Source of the DNA: Cellulomonas fimi ATCC 484
GTDB taxonomy: Bacteria > Actinomycetota > Actinomycetes > Actinomycetales > Cellulomonadaceae
Length of the DNA: 64,000 nucleotides
Reading direction: 5' to 3'
Assembly (NCBI RefSeq): GCF_000212695.1
Contig: NC_015514.1
Location: 2,976,001 to 3,040,000 of the forward strand
The notes beneath the pieces were generated by a model. That model did no database searches. It was not told the DNA's origin and saw only the letters and a list, made by a program, of their open reading frames with translations. The translations under genes and the position numbers were made by a program. Below, piece after piece: positions 1 through 7,386 of the stretch; within the stretch, counting starts at the first letter, position 1, and every line of letters begins with the position of its first letter.

Positions 1-485
1 GGGCGATGGTCTACCGCGAGGGCCAGGACGCCCACCGCCACCCGCTCCCCCTGCGGCTCGGCGGCGCCGGCACGGACGCGGTCGTCGAGGCGCACCGGAT
101 CCGCTGCACGCACTTCGACGCGTTCCGGTTCTTCACGCCCGAGGCCGCGCCCCGCAACACCCTCCAGCCGACACGGGAGCAGCAGGTCGCGCTCGAGCAG
201 CCCGGCTGCCTGCACGCGGGGATGGACGTCTACAAGTGGGCGCTCAAGCTCGGGCCCGCGGTGCCGGGCGAGCTGCTGCTCGACTGCTTCGCGCTCGCGC
301 GCGAGATCCGGACGCTCGACATGCAGGCCTCCCCCTACGACGTCGGCGCGTACGGGCTCGCGCCGGTCGCGATCGAGACGGCCGAGGGCAAGGCGGAGTA
401 CGTGCGGCGGCAGCGCGCGCACGCGGAGCAGGGCAACGCGCTGCGTCGTCGGCTCCTGGACGTCACGGCGCTGCTGCTGGGCTGA
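1..485 (+). CDS. 3-methyladenine DNA glycosylase-like protein, C-terminal part (5' end outside window)
   Basis: The frame is open from the left edge to a TGA at 483-485, so only the C-terminal ~160 residues are present. The segment (VEAHRIRCTHFDAFRFFTP, LEQPGCLHAGMDVYKWALKL, DCFALAREIRTLDMQASPYD) matches my memory of a conserved actinobacterial family usually annotated as 3-methyladenine DNA glycosylase. Those proteins are about 280-300 residues long, so roughly the last half is seen. The catalytic role is inherited annotation; I see no helix-hairpin-helix motif here, so the biochemical name may be wrong. The ATG at 6 is only the first ATG in the window and is not a credible start. Confidence 0.6.
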   Translation, partial: AMVYREGQDAHRHPLPLRLGGAGTDAVVEAHRIRCTHFDAFRFFTPEAAPRNTLQPTREQQVALEQPGCLHAGMDVYKWALKLGPAVPGELLLDCFALAREIRTLDMQASPYDVGAYGLAPVAIETAEGKAEYVRRQRAHAEQGNALRRRLLDVTALLLG

Positions 486-518
486 CCCTGCTGCGCGGAC
501 GTGGCGGCGGGCGGGCGC

Positions 519-725
519 TCAGGCGACCGAGACGAGGACACGCAGCAGCAGCACGACGACGGTGAGCGCGCCGGCCGTGAGCGCGACCGGCACGAGGCGG
601 CGCTCGGCGCGGCGGTTGACCTCGATCTCGTCGACGAGGGCGTCGTGGTCGAGCGTCGCCCACCACGCCGCGCGCTCCTCGTCGCTCCCGGGCGTGCGCC
701 GGGCCGGGGTCGCGGGTGTCGTCAT
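519..725 (-). CDS. small single-pass membrane protein (68 aa)
   Basis: A 68-residue protein whose ATG (725-723) overlaps the TGA of the upstream glycosyltransferase (ATGA), so translation is probably coupled. The first ~45 residues are charged (SDEERAAWWATLDHDALVDE) and the last ~22 (LVPVALTAGALTVVVLLLRV) form one membrane segment, giving a C-terminal tail anchor. No family is recognised. Its place in a two-gene operon with a membrane-bound processive-type glycosyltransferase suggests an accessory or regulatory subunit of that enzyme. This is inference from position only. Confidence 0.65.
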   Translation of the reverse strand: MTTPATPARRTPGSDEERAAWWATLDHDALVDEIEVNRRAERRLVPVALTAGALTVVVLLLRVLVSVA

Positions 726-2206
726 GCCGCCACCGTGCCCTTCTTCTCGGTCTTGTCCCACGTCTGCGCGGCGCCCTGCCACTCCTTGATGTACGCGTCG
801 GCGGACACCGCGCACAGCACGGGCCCGTACCCCACGAGGTAGACGAGGAACCGGGTGAGCCGGGTGCCGGCGGGCACGCGCTCGAGCTGCTTGAGGCCCC
901 ACGCGCACACCATCGACAGCACGGGCCAGGCGTACAGCAGCAGCACCCAGGCCGTGACGGCGGCGGGCGTCGGTTCGATGCCGAGCGCGGCGGGCAGCTT
1001 CTCGTCCCACAGCCCGGGGACGAAGACGGCGGCCATGATGACGAGGAACCCGGCGCCCGGGAACAGCAGGGCCTCGAACCACGACCGGCGGGCCGTCAGC
1101 GGGTCGAGCATGAGCGACGTCGCGGTGATGAAGACGTACGCGGTGATCGCGACCCACCACAGCAGCTGGAACATCTGTGCCGCCAGCAGCTCGTCCAGCA
1201 GGAACAGCCCGATGAGCCCGACGCTGGCCGCCGTCATGAAGAACGGCAGCAGGTAGATCGCGAACCACATGAACCCGAACACGAACGAGCCGAGGTTGTG
1301 CTTGCGCGCCGGCCGGAACCACATGTCGCGGAACCGGCTGGAGATCTGCACGTTCCCGCGGCCCCAGCGCAGCCGCTGCTTCCACAGGCCGGTGACCGAG
1401 TCGGGCTCTTCGGCCAGCACCACCGCCGACGGGTCGAAGACGACGAGGCGGCCGTCGAGCTGCGTGAGGAACGTCGTCATCGTGTCCTCCGCGAGCGTCG
1501 AGGTGTCGACCTGCCCGCCGATCGCCTCGATGTTCGTGCGCGAGTGCAGCTGCGCACCGCCCGCCAGGCAGTCCATCGCACCGACGACGTTCTCGGCCCG
1601 ACGCGCCGCCGCCTGCCCGGTGACGTACTCGTAGCCGATGAACCGCGTGACCGCGCTCGGCCGGACGGAGCCCTCGCGGATGTACCCCGACACGGCACCG
1701 ACGCGCGGGTCCGCGAGGTGCCGGGTCATGCGCCGCAGCGAGTCGGGCCGGTAGACGACGTCGGCGTCCATGATGAGCAGCGCCTGCATCCAGTCGTCCG
1801 CGAGCGCGTGCCGGATGCCGTGGTTGAGCGTGTGCGCCTTGCCCTGCCCGCCCTTCTCGCGACGCAGGTGCACGATCCGTCCGGGGAACCGGTCGGCGAC
1901 CGCGGCGACGACCGCGGGGGTGTCGTCGGTGCTCGCGTCGTCGATCACGAGCACCCGCAGCCGGTCCGGAGGGTACTCGAGCGCCATGAGCCGCTCGAGC
2001 GAGGGCGTCAGGACGGCCGCCTCGTTCCAGGCGGGGATGAGCACCACGACCCGCGGCAGGTACGGCGCGGCGTGCCGCAGGTGCGTGCGCCGCGCGTGGA
2101 ACGGGACGATCCCGTAGAGCGCGATGCCGCCGACCACGGGGATGAGCGCGGTGCCGACGCACGCGACGAGCAGGGCGATCAGCGCGTCGCGCAGGAACTC
2201 GGTCAT
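722..2206 (-). CDS. membrane glycosyltransferase, family 2 (processive beta-glycan synthase type)
   Basis: A 494-aa protein. The start is the ATG at 2206, preceded by GGAGG at good spacing; an in-frame extension upstream to 2347 lacks an RBS. An N-terminal membrane helix (about 8-33) is followed by a cytosolic GT-A domain with the signatures of processive beta-glycosyltransferases: D89-D90 in VIDDAST, DAD at 147-149, ED at 240-241 in TLAEDTMT, and QRLRW at 277-281. Four or five hydrophobic segments follow (about 305-460). This is the layout of cellulose/hyaluronan/poly-GlcNAc synthase relatives, which use UDP-sugars and may extrude the product. The polymer cannot be told from sequence. No cyclic-di-GMP PilZ domain is present. 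It overlaps the 68-aa membrane protein downstream by 4 bp. Confidence 0.85.
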   Translation of the reverse strand: MTEFLRDALIALLVACVGTALIPVVGGIALYGIVPFHARRTHLRHAAPYLPRVVVLIPAWNEAAVLTPSLERLMALEYPPDRLRVLVIDDASTDDTPAVVAAVADRFPGRIVHLRREKGGQGKAHTLNHGIRHALADDWMQALLIMDADVVYRPDSLRRMTRHLADPRVGAVSGYIREGSVRPSAVTRFIGYEYVTGQAAARRAENVVGAMDCLAGGAQLHSRTNIEAIGGQVDTSTLAEDTMTTFLTQLDGRLVVFDPSAVVLAEEPDSVTGLWKQRLRWGRGNVQISSRFRDMWFRPARKHNLGSFVFGFMWFAIYLLPFFMTAASVGLIGLFLLDELLAAQMFQLLWWVAITAYVFITATSLMLDPLTARRSWFEALLFPGAGFLVIMAAVFVPGLWDEKLPAALGIEPTPAAVTAWVLLLYAWPVLSMVCAWGLKQLERVPAGTRLTRFLVYLVGYGPVLCAVSADAYIKEWQGAAQTWDKTEKKGTVAA

Positions 2207-2360
2207 CGACACCTCCGGGTCGGGCGCGGTGCCACCCGCCCCCGGCCGCTGCTCGTGGGCCGCCACGGCGCGCGACCCGTCGCCCCACGCTAACCAGCGG
2301 GGCGCCGGCGCGCCGCGCGACACCACGCGGCGGCGCCCGCCCGGCACGTGCGACGACCGG

Positions 2361-3056
2361 TCAGGGGGCGATGCCCCACGCCTGACCGGGCTCCCGGCGC
2401 CCCGGCCGCCACACCCGCAGCCGACGCGCGAGCGTCGCGCGCTGCGGGACGCGCGTGAGGGCGTCGGCGGGCAGGCGGCGCAGGACGGCCGCGTACTGGT
2501 CCGGGGTGAGCGCCACGGTGAGCGCGGCCCCGTCGTCCTCGGCGTCGAGCAGCGCGTACCCGAGCCCGCGGGCGTCCCAGACGTCCGCGCTGTGCACGAG
2601 GGGCGCCACGGTGCGGAACGCCGCCCACACGGCGTCGTCCACCGGGAGCCAGTCGACGGTCGCGTACGCCGGTGCGGCGGGCAGGCCCGCCGCGGAGCGC
2701 AGCACGGCGGCCGCGGCGTGCGCCTCCGCGGGCCAGTGGTCGAGCTCGGGCAGGTCGAACGCGACCGCGGTGGCGTCGGGCCGCACGGCGTCGAGCAGCA
2801 CCGTCAGGCCGGCGGCGCGCGAGGCGCGGCGCAGCGCGACCGCGAACACGACCCGGGGCACCTCGCCGAGCACGTCGTCCGGCACGTGCCGGCCGCACGT
2901 CTCGGCACGGCCGTGGTGCTCCGCCTCGTAGACGCAGTGCCCGCACACGCCGATGAGGCTGGCCTCGTGCAGCCCGCCGGGGTGCTCGGACCACGGGTGC
3001 GCGCAGGCGCCGCACGCGTCGCGGAGCCGGGCTCTGCGGTCACCCACCTGCGCCAT
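2361..3056 (-). CDS. hypothetical protein with N-terminal Cys/His cluster (231 aa)
   Basis: Open from the ATG at 3056 to the TGA at 2361. The N-terminal ~55 residues hold a metal-site-like arrangement (CGACAHPWSEHP, then CGHCVYEAEHHGRAETCGRH) with CxxC pairs and nearby His, which could bind zinc. The remainder is alpha/beta-like with no motif I can name (DVLGEVPRVVFAVALRRASR, PELDHWPAEAHAAAAVLRSA). The weak RBS (GGACGG) leaves the start slightly uncertain. It is transcribed away from the secreted beta-helix gene at 3276 and is separated from it by 219 bp. Function unknown. Confidence 0.7.
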   Translation of the reverse strand: MAQVGDRRARLRDACGACAHPWSEHPGGLHEASLIGVCGHCVYEAEHHGRAETCGRHVPDDVLGEVPRVVFAVALRRASRAAGLTVLLDAVRPDATAVAFDLPELDHWPAEAHAAAAVLRSAAGLPAAPAYATVDWLPVDDAVWAAFRTVAPLVHSADVWDARGLGYALLDAEDDGAALTVALTPDQYAAVLRRLPADALTRVPQRATLARRLRVWRPGRREPGQAWGIAP

Positions 3057-3170
3057 GGACCACCGTCCTTCTCGCCGCCTCCCGACGCGCTCCACATGAT
3101 GGTGCGCCCGGCGGACGAAGGCCGCAGAACCGGCGTCCGCCACGCGGGCGCGAGGGTCGGTCGACGGCGA

Positions 3171-3192
3171 TTTCACCCGCCCGGATCCGGAC
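3171..3192 (+). promoter_or_regulatory. upstream element shared by the two beta-helix genes, copy A
   Basis: TTTCACCCG, 8 bp, CGGACG, then TACCGG, lying 105 bp before the ATG of the 3276 gene. The same two blocks with 9-bp spacing occur 109 bp before the paralogue at 6230. A shared activator site or promoter is inferred; no known regulator is recognised. Confidence 0.45.
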
Positions 3193-3275
3193 GTACCGGT
3201 TGATTCCGGGCGGTCAGACGTTCCACGCTCGTCGGAGCGCCGGGCAGCGTCGCCCGGCCACGAGCGGGGGCCACC

Positions 3276-4361
3276 ATGTACCGACGCACCGTCCTGACCG
3301 TCCTGACCGTCGTCGCGACCGCGGCGTTCGCCGCCCCCGCCGCGGCCGCACCCCCGCCCGTCTGCGGGCAGACCCTCACGGTCGACACGCGCCTGCGCGC
3401 CGACCTCTCCTGCACGGGCGACGGGCTGCGCCTGGGCCCGGGCGTGGTGCTCGACCTGGGCGGCCGGACGCTGCGGGGCGACGGCACCGGCGTGGGCGTC
3501 GCGGTCGCGTCGGCAGGTTCGGCCACCGTCCGCGGCGGCACGCTCGCCGGCTGGGGCACGGCCGTCGCCACCTACGAGGTGCCCGACGCCGACACGGGCC
3601 CGCTGCTCCTCGACCGGGTGACGGTGACCGGCAGCACGACCGGGCTCCTCGCGTCCGGGCAGGACGGCACGGGCCTGTTCCGCAAGCCCACGACCGTCAC
3701 GCGGTCGACGTTCCGCGACAACGGCCGGGCGCTGCTGGCGCTGTGGTTCGTGGAGGTCGGGGTGCACCGCAGCACGTTCGCGGACAACGACGTCGCGCTC
3801 GACGTCGGGGACTCGCAGGTCGACGTCGCGGACTCGCGCCTGGTCCGCAACGGCGTCGCGGTCCAGCTCGGCCAGAGCGGCACGACGATCGAGCGGTCGA
3901 CGTTCGTCGACAACCCCGTCGGCGTCGCGCTGCAGCCCTCGTCGGGCGCCACCATCGCCGACAGCACGTTCCGTGGCAGCGACGTCGCCGTGTCCGGCCA
4001 GGGCAACCCGACCGTCCTGCACGTGCGTGACAACCGGTTCACCGACAACGGCACCGCGGTCTCGTTCGACCTCAGCGACGGGTCGGTGACCGGCAACGAG
4101 TTCCGCCGCAACGGCACGGGTCTGCTCGTCGTGCAGGCGCCGTGGGACGTCACGCTCGTGCAGGACAACACGTTCGTGCGTGGCGGCGACGGCATCCAGG
4201 TGCTCCAGGGCGACCCGTTGCTGCAGCTCGGCGGGAACGACGCGCGGCACAACAGCGGCTGGGGCATCCACGCGCCCGGCGTGACCGACCTGGGCGGGAA
4301 CACCGCGCGCGGCAACGGCACCGAGCCGCAGTGCGTGGGGGTCGTCTGCACGACGTCGTGA
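3276..4361 (+). CDS. secreted right-handed parallel beta-helix protein
   Basis: A 361-aa protein. A Sec signal peptide (basic MYRR, hydrophobic core, AAAA-A cleavage near residue 25) leads into an N-terminal cap with two Cys (VCGQTLTVDTRLRADLSC). About ten short coils follow, of the form RSTFxDNGxAV, typical of pectate-lyase-like/NosD-like parallel beta-helices. The C-terminus (GWGIHAPGVTDLGGN..GNG.EPQCVGVVC) is nearly identical in plan to the paralogue at 6230-7324. No catalytic residues of a polysaccharide lyase can be identified, so an enzymatic role is unproven; a cell-surface or adhesin-like role is equally possible. The start follows a G-rich RBS (GCGGGGGCC). Confidence 0.8.
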   Translation: MYRRTVLTVLTVVATAAFAAPAAAAPPPVCGQTLTVDTRLRADLSCTGDGLRLGPGVVLDLGGRTLRGDGTGVGVAVASAGSATVRGGTLAGWGTAVATYEVPDADTGPLLLDRVTVTGSTTGLLASGQDGTGLFRKPTTVTRSTFRDNGRALLALWFVEVGVHRSTFADNDVALDVGDSQVDVADSRLVRNGVAVQLGQSGTTIERSTFVDNPVGVALQPSSGATIADSTFRGSDVAVSGQGNPTVLHVRDNRFTDNGTAVSFDLSDGSVTGNEFRRNGTGLLVVQAPWDVTLVQDNTFVRGGDGIQVLQGDPLLQLGGNDARHNSGWGIHAPGVTDLGGNTARGNGTEPQCVGVVCTTS

Positions 4362-4375
4362 CGGGCCGCGGAGGG

Positions 4376-5290
4376 TCAGCGCGCGGGGGCGCCTCCCGCG
4401 GGCTCGCCCGCGGCGAGCAGCCAGCGGATCGTGCGGGTGGCCGCGGCGCCCGCCGCCTCGTCGAGCCGCCGTCGCGCCGGACCGGGCGCACGCAGCCCGA
4501 GGTCCTCGACGGCCCACGCGGGCAGCGACGCCACGGCCGCCCGCGCGAGCCCGAGGTAGCCGGCGCGCAGCGAGACCGGCACGGGCGGCTCGTGCAGGAG
4601 GAAGCGTGCCGCGTCGCGCGCGGCCGCCGACGGCCCGAGGACCGGGCGGAACGCGTCGATCGCGGCGGCGAGCCCCGCGACCGAGGTCGGCACGTCCGAC
4701 GCCCCGAGCGCGCGTCCGACGACCGCGGCCTGCGCGACGTACTCGTCGGCGCGGGTCGCGTCGAGCGGGTGGACGCCGTACCGCCGGTGCGCGCGCAGGA
4801 AGCTGTCGATCTCGGCGACGTGGACCCAGCGCAGCAGCTCCGGGTCGTCCGCCGCGTACGCGATCCCGTCGGGGGTCGTCCCGCGGATCCGCGCGTGCAC
4901 AGCCCGCACGCGCTGCACGGCCGCCTCCGCGTCGTCGGCCGTCCCGAAGACGGTCTCGGCGAGGAACGTGCTCGTCCGCGCGAGCCGGCCCCAGGGGTCG
5001 CCGCGGTACCCGGAGTGCGCGCCGACGGCAGCCATCGCCGCGGGGTGCAGGGACTGCAGCAGCAGCGCCCGCAGGCCGCCGACGAACATCGACGCGTCGC
5101 CGTGGACCGTGCGGATCGCCGCGTCCGGCGGGAACCAGCGGGGTCCGGGCGTGCCGTGGATGCGCTCGCGGCTCTCGGCGCCGTCCGGGCCGGCGACGCG
5201 CAGGAACAGCCGGGTGCCGACCTGGGCCCGCAGCGCGCGCAGGCCGCGGGGTGCGGGGTGGACGGTGTCCCGTCCGGCCGTCGTCGTCAT
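4376..5290 (-). CDS. oxygenase MpaB family protein (DUF2236)
   Basis: A 304-aa protein with the family's heme-ligand-type signatures: HPAAMAAVGAHSGYRGDPWG with RLARTSTF around residues 80-110, and WVHVAEIDSFLRAHRRYG around 155-170. Members include fungal MpaB' and the latex-clearing protein Lcp family; they are b-type heme oxygenases or uncharacterised membrane-associated proteins. The start is the ATG at 5290; the predicted frame upstream overlaps another gene. It lies 50 bp downstream of the amidotransferase gene on the same strand, so the two may be cotranscribed. The substrate is unknown. It ends 14 bp from the convergent beta-helix gene. Confidence 0.8.
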   Translation of the reverse strand: MTTTAGRDTVHPAPRGLRALRAQVGTRLFLRVAGPDGAESRERIHGTPGPRWFPPDAAIRTVHGDASMFVGGLRALLLQSLHPAAMAAVGAHSGYRGDPWGRLARTSTFLAETVFGTADDAEAAVQRVRAVHARIRGTTPDGIAYAADDPELLRWVHVAEIDSFLRAHRRYGVHPLDATRADEYVAQAAVVGRALGASDVPTSVAGLAAAIDAFRPVLGPSAAARDAARFLLHEPPVPVSLRAGYLGLARAAVASLPAWAVEDLGLRAPGPARRRLDEAAGAAATRTIRWLLAAGEPAGGAPAR

Positions 5291-5340
5291 CCCGCGATGG
5301 TGCCCCGGCGACGCGCGTCCCGCGACACGGCGCGCGCCGT

Positions 5341-6075
5341 TCAGTCGCGCGCGTAGCGGCGCACGAACGCGGCGAGGATCCGCGGCGGCGCCCACACGTC
5401 GGCGTGCCGGACACGCGCGAGCACCGCGTCCGCCTCCGCGGGCGGGAAGTAGCCGTACTCGCGGTACACGCGGATCCGGGTCGAGATCCCGTCGACGTCG
5501 AGCTCGGGGTGGAACTGCGTCGCGTAGAGGTGGCGCCGGACCCGGAACATCTGGACCGGGCACGTGGGCGACGACGCGAGGAGCGTCGCGGTCGGGGGCA
5601 GGACGCGGCACGCCTCCTTGTGCCCGACGAACGCGTCGAACGCGTCGGGGACGTCGGCCAGCAGAGGGTCGGCGCGCCCCTGCGGCGTGAGCGTGACGCG
5701 GACCGCGGAGATCGGCTCGGCGTGCACGCGGTCGATGACGCCGCCCTGGTGCACCCCGAGCGTGCCGACGCCGTAGCACGCGCCGAGGAAGGGCGCGTCC
5801 CGCTCGACGAGCTCGTCGAGGAGGGCCGCCATCTCCTTCTCGACGCGCACCTGCACCGCCGACTTCTCGTCGGCCGGCGTGCTCGCGTCGAACGGGCTGC
5901 CGCCGACCAGCACGCCCGACAGCGCGTCGAGGTCGAGGTCGGGCATGGGCTCGGCCTCGAGCCGGACGCGGCGCAGCTCGTGCGGGCGCAGCCCGCCGTA
6001 GGACAGCATCGCGGCGTACTCCGCGTCTGCCGCGGCGTCCTGCGCCCGTGACGCGAGCAGCACGAACGGCTTCAT
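5341..6075 (-). CDS. class I glutamine amidotransferase domain protein
   Basis: A 244-aa stand-alone class I GATase (GMP-synthase-like, COG0518 type). The catalytic triad is visible: nucleophile C100 in GACYGVG, and H189 with E191 in QFHPELD; the oxyanion region is VGGSPFD at 58-64. Stand-alone members often pair with an unknown synthetase or hydrolyse gamma-glutamyl compounds. No ammonia-accepting partner is adjacent; the only same-strand neighbour is the MpaB oxygenase. The ATG at 6075 is the start just after an in-frame upstream Gly codon; no strong RBS is visible. Confidence 0.8.
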   Translation of the reverse strand: MKPFVLLASRAQDAAADAEYAAMLSYGGLRPHELRRVRLEAEPMPDLDLDALSGVLVGGSPFDASTPADEKSAVQVRVEKEMAALLDELVERDAPFLGACYGVGTLGVHQGGVIDRVHAEPISAVRVTLTPQGRADPLLADVPDAFDAFVGHKEACRVLPPTATLLASSPTCPVQMFRVRRHLYATQFHPELDVDGISTRIRVYREYGYFPPAEADAVLARVRHADVWAPPRILAAFVRRYARD

Positions 6076-6120
6076 GCCATCGAGCGTGCCACCGCGACGC
6101 CGGCCGGTCGCGCGGGCCGC

Positions 6121-6143
6121 TTTCACCCGGGGGAAATGCGGAC
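6121..6143 (+). promoter_or_regulatory. upstream element shared by the two beta-helix genes, copy B
   Basis: TTTCACCCG, 9 bp, CGGACG, then AACGGG, 109 bp before the ATG at 6230. The left part also reads as an imperfect palindrome, TTTCACCCGGGGGAAA. It matches copy A at 3171 in both blocks and in distance to the start codon. Confidence 0.45.
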
Positions 6144-6229
6144 GAACGGGACGCGCGGTCGCCGCAGGCATCGCCAGACTGGCCGACGACCGCCCCGCCG
6201 ACGGGGCGGCGTCCACCGGGGGAATCCAC

Positions 6230-7324
6230 ATGCGTCTGTCGTCCGTGCTGTGCTGTCTCGCCGTCGCCGCCGGGAGCGTCCTCGTCGCCGCACCCGCGCA
6301 CGCGGCACCCGCGCCCGTCCCCGGGTGCGGCGCGGTGCTCACCACCGACTCGCGGCTCACCGCCGACCTCACGTGCGCGGCCGGCGACGGCGTCGTCCTG
6401 TCGCCCGGCGTCACGCTCGACCTGCGGGGGCACACCCTGCGCGGCCCCGGGAGCGGCACCGGCGTGGTGCTGCCTCCGGAGGGGGACGTGACCGTCCGCA
6501 ACGGGACGCTCGCCGGGTGGTCCGCCGCGATCGAGACCCGGGGGCTCGACGACGTCGTCGGCGGCACCGCGACGATCACGCGCATGACGTTCACCGGCAA
6601 CGGTCGCGGCGTCGACGCCACCGGCCGGCTCGGCGGCACCGGCAAGGTGCACGAGATCAGCCGTTCGACGTTCACCGACAACGGCAGCGGCGTGGGCGCG
6701 GTGTACGGCGGCGCGCACGTGGTGCGCTCGACGTTCACGGGCAACGGCACGGCGGTCGACGTGATCACCGGGGGCGTGCACCTGGAGGACTCGCGGCTGC
6801 AGGACAACGGCACGGGCGTGTCGTGCGACGAGTCGGGCTGCCTCGCGGAGCGCACGAGGTTCGTCGGCAACGACACCGCGGTGAACGTCCGGACGTTCGG
6901 CATGGACGTCGCCGGCTCGACCTTCGAGCGCAACGGCACGGCGTTCTGGTCGTTCGGCGTGTGGGGCCACAGCACGGTGGAGGGCTCGACGTTCGTGGAC
7001 AACGGCACCGCGGTGACGCTCTTCACGAGCAACGCGACGCTGCGCGACAACGTGTTCCGCGGCAACGAGCTCGGCTTCACGACGGACGGCGGCATGCCGG
7101 ACTTCGCCGCGACGCTCGTCGGCAACCGGTTCGTGCGCAACGTCGACGCGATCGTCTTCGAGGCCCCGGGCACGTCGCTGCAGGACAACGTGGCGAACCA
7201 CAACGAGCGCTGGGGCATCTACGCGCCGAACGCGCACGACCTGGGTGGGAACCGCGCGCAGGGCAACGGCTACGAGCCGCAGTGCGTGGGCGTCGTCTGC
7301 CCGGGCGGCGGCCCCGTCTCCTGA
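6230..7324 (+). CDS. secreted right-handed parallel beta-helix protein (paralogue of 3276-4361)
   Basis: A 364-aa protein. The ATG at 6230 has a GGGGGA RBS and opens a clear signal peptide ending in APAHA-AP near residue 24. The cap (GCGAVLTTDSRLTADLTC), the repeated RSTFxxNGxxV coils and the end (GIYAPNAHDLGGN..GNG.EPQCVGVVC) follow the same order as the 3276 gene, showing a duplication. An extra internal Cys pair (VSCDESGCLAE, about residues 199-205) is absent from the paralogue. No polysaccharide-lyase active site is recognised. A perfect 14-bp stem terminator follows. Extracellular location is well supported; function is not. Confidence 0.8.
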   Translation: MRLSSVLCCLAVAAGSVLVAAPAHAAPAPVPGCGAVLTTDSRLTADLTCAAGDGVVLSPGVTLDLRGHTLRGPGSGTGVVLPPEGDVTVRNGTLAGWSAAIETRGLDDVVGGTATITRMTFTGNGRGVDATGRLGGTGKVHEISRSTFTDNGSGVGAVYGGAHVVRSTFTGNGTAVDVITGGVHLEDSRLQDNGTGVSCDESGCLAERTRFVGNDTAVNVRTFGMDVAGSTFERNGTAFWSFGVWGHSTVEGSTFVDNGTAVTLFTSNATLRDNVFRGNELGFTTDGGMPDFAATLVGNRFVRNVDAIVFEAPGTSLQDNVANHNERWGIYAPNAHDLGGNRAQGNGYEPQCVGVVCPGGGPVS

Positions 7325-7332
7325 CCACGACC

Positions 7333-7369
7333 GGGGGACGGCCGGCGGCGACCTCGCCGGCCGTCCCCC
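7333..7369 (+). terminator. strong stem-loop after the beta-helix gene
   Basis: Perfect 14-bp arms, GGGGGACGGCCGGC (7333-7346) and its complement (7356-7369), with a 9-nt loop, starting 9 bp after the stop codon. There is no T-run, as is usual for actinobacterial intrinsic terminators. Confidence 0.7.
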
Positions 7370-7386
7370 GCGTGCGAGGATCGGGC

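Noticed and set aside
2361..5414. Open minus-strand frame of over 1000 codons across 2361-5414
   Set aside because: Only 2361-3056 has gene-like composition; the rest is Arg/Ala-rich antisense of the beta-helix and oxygenase genes, expected in very GC-rich DNA.
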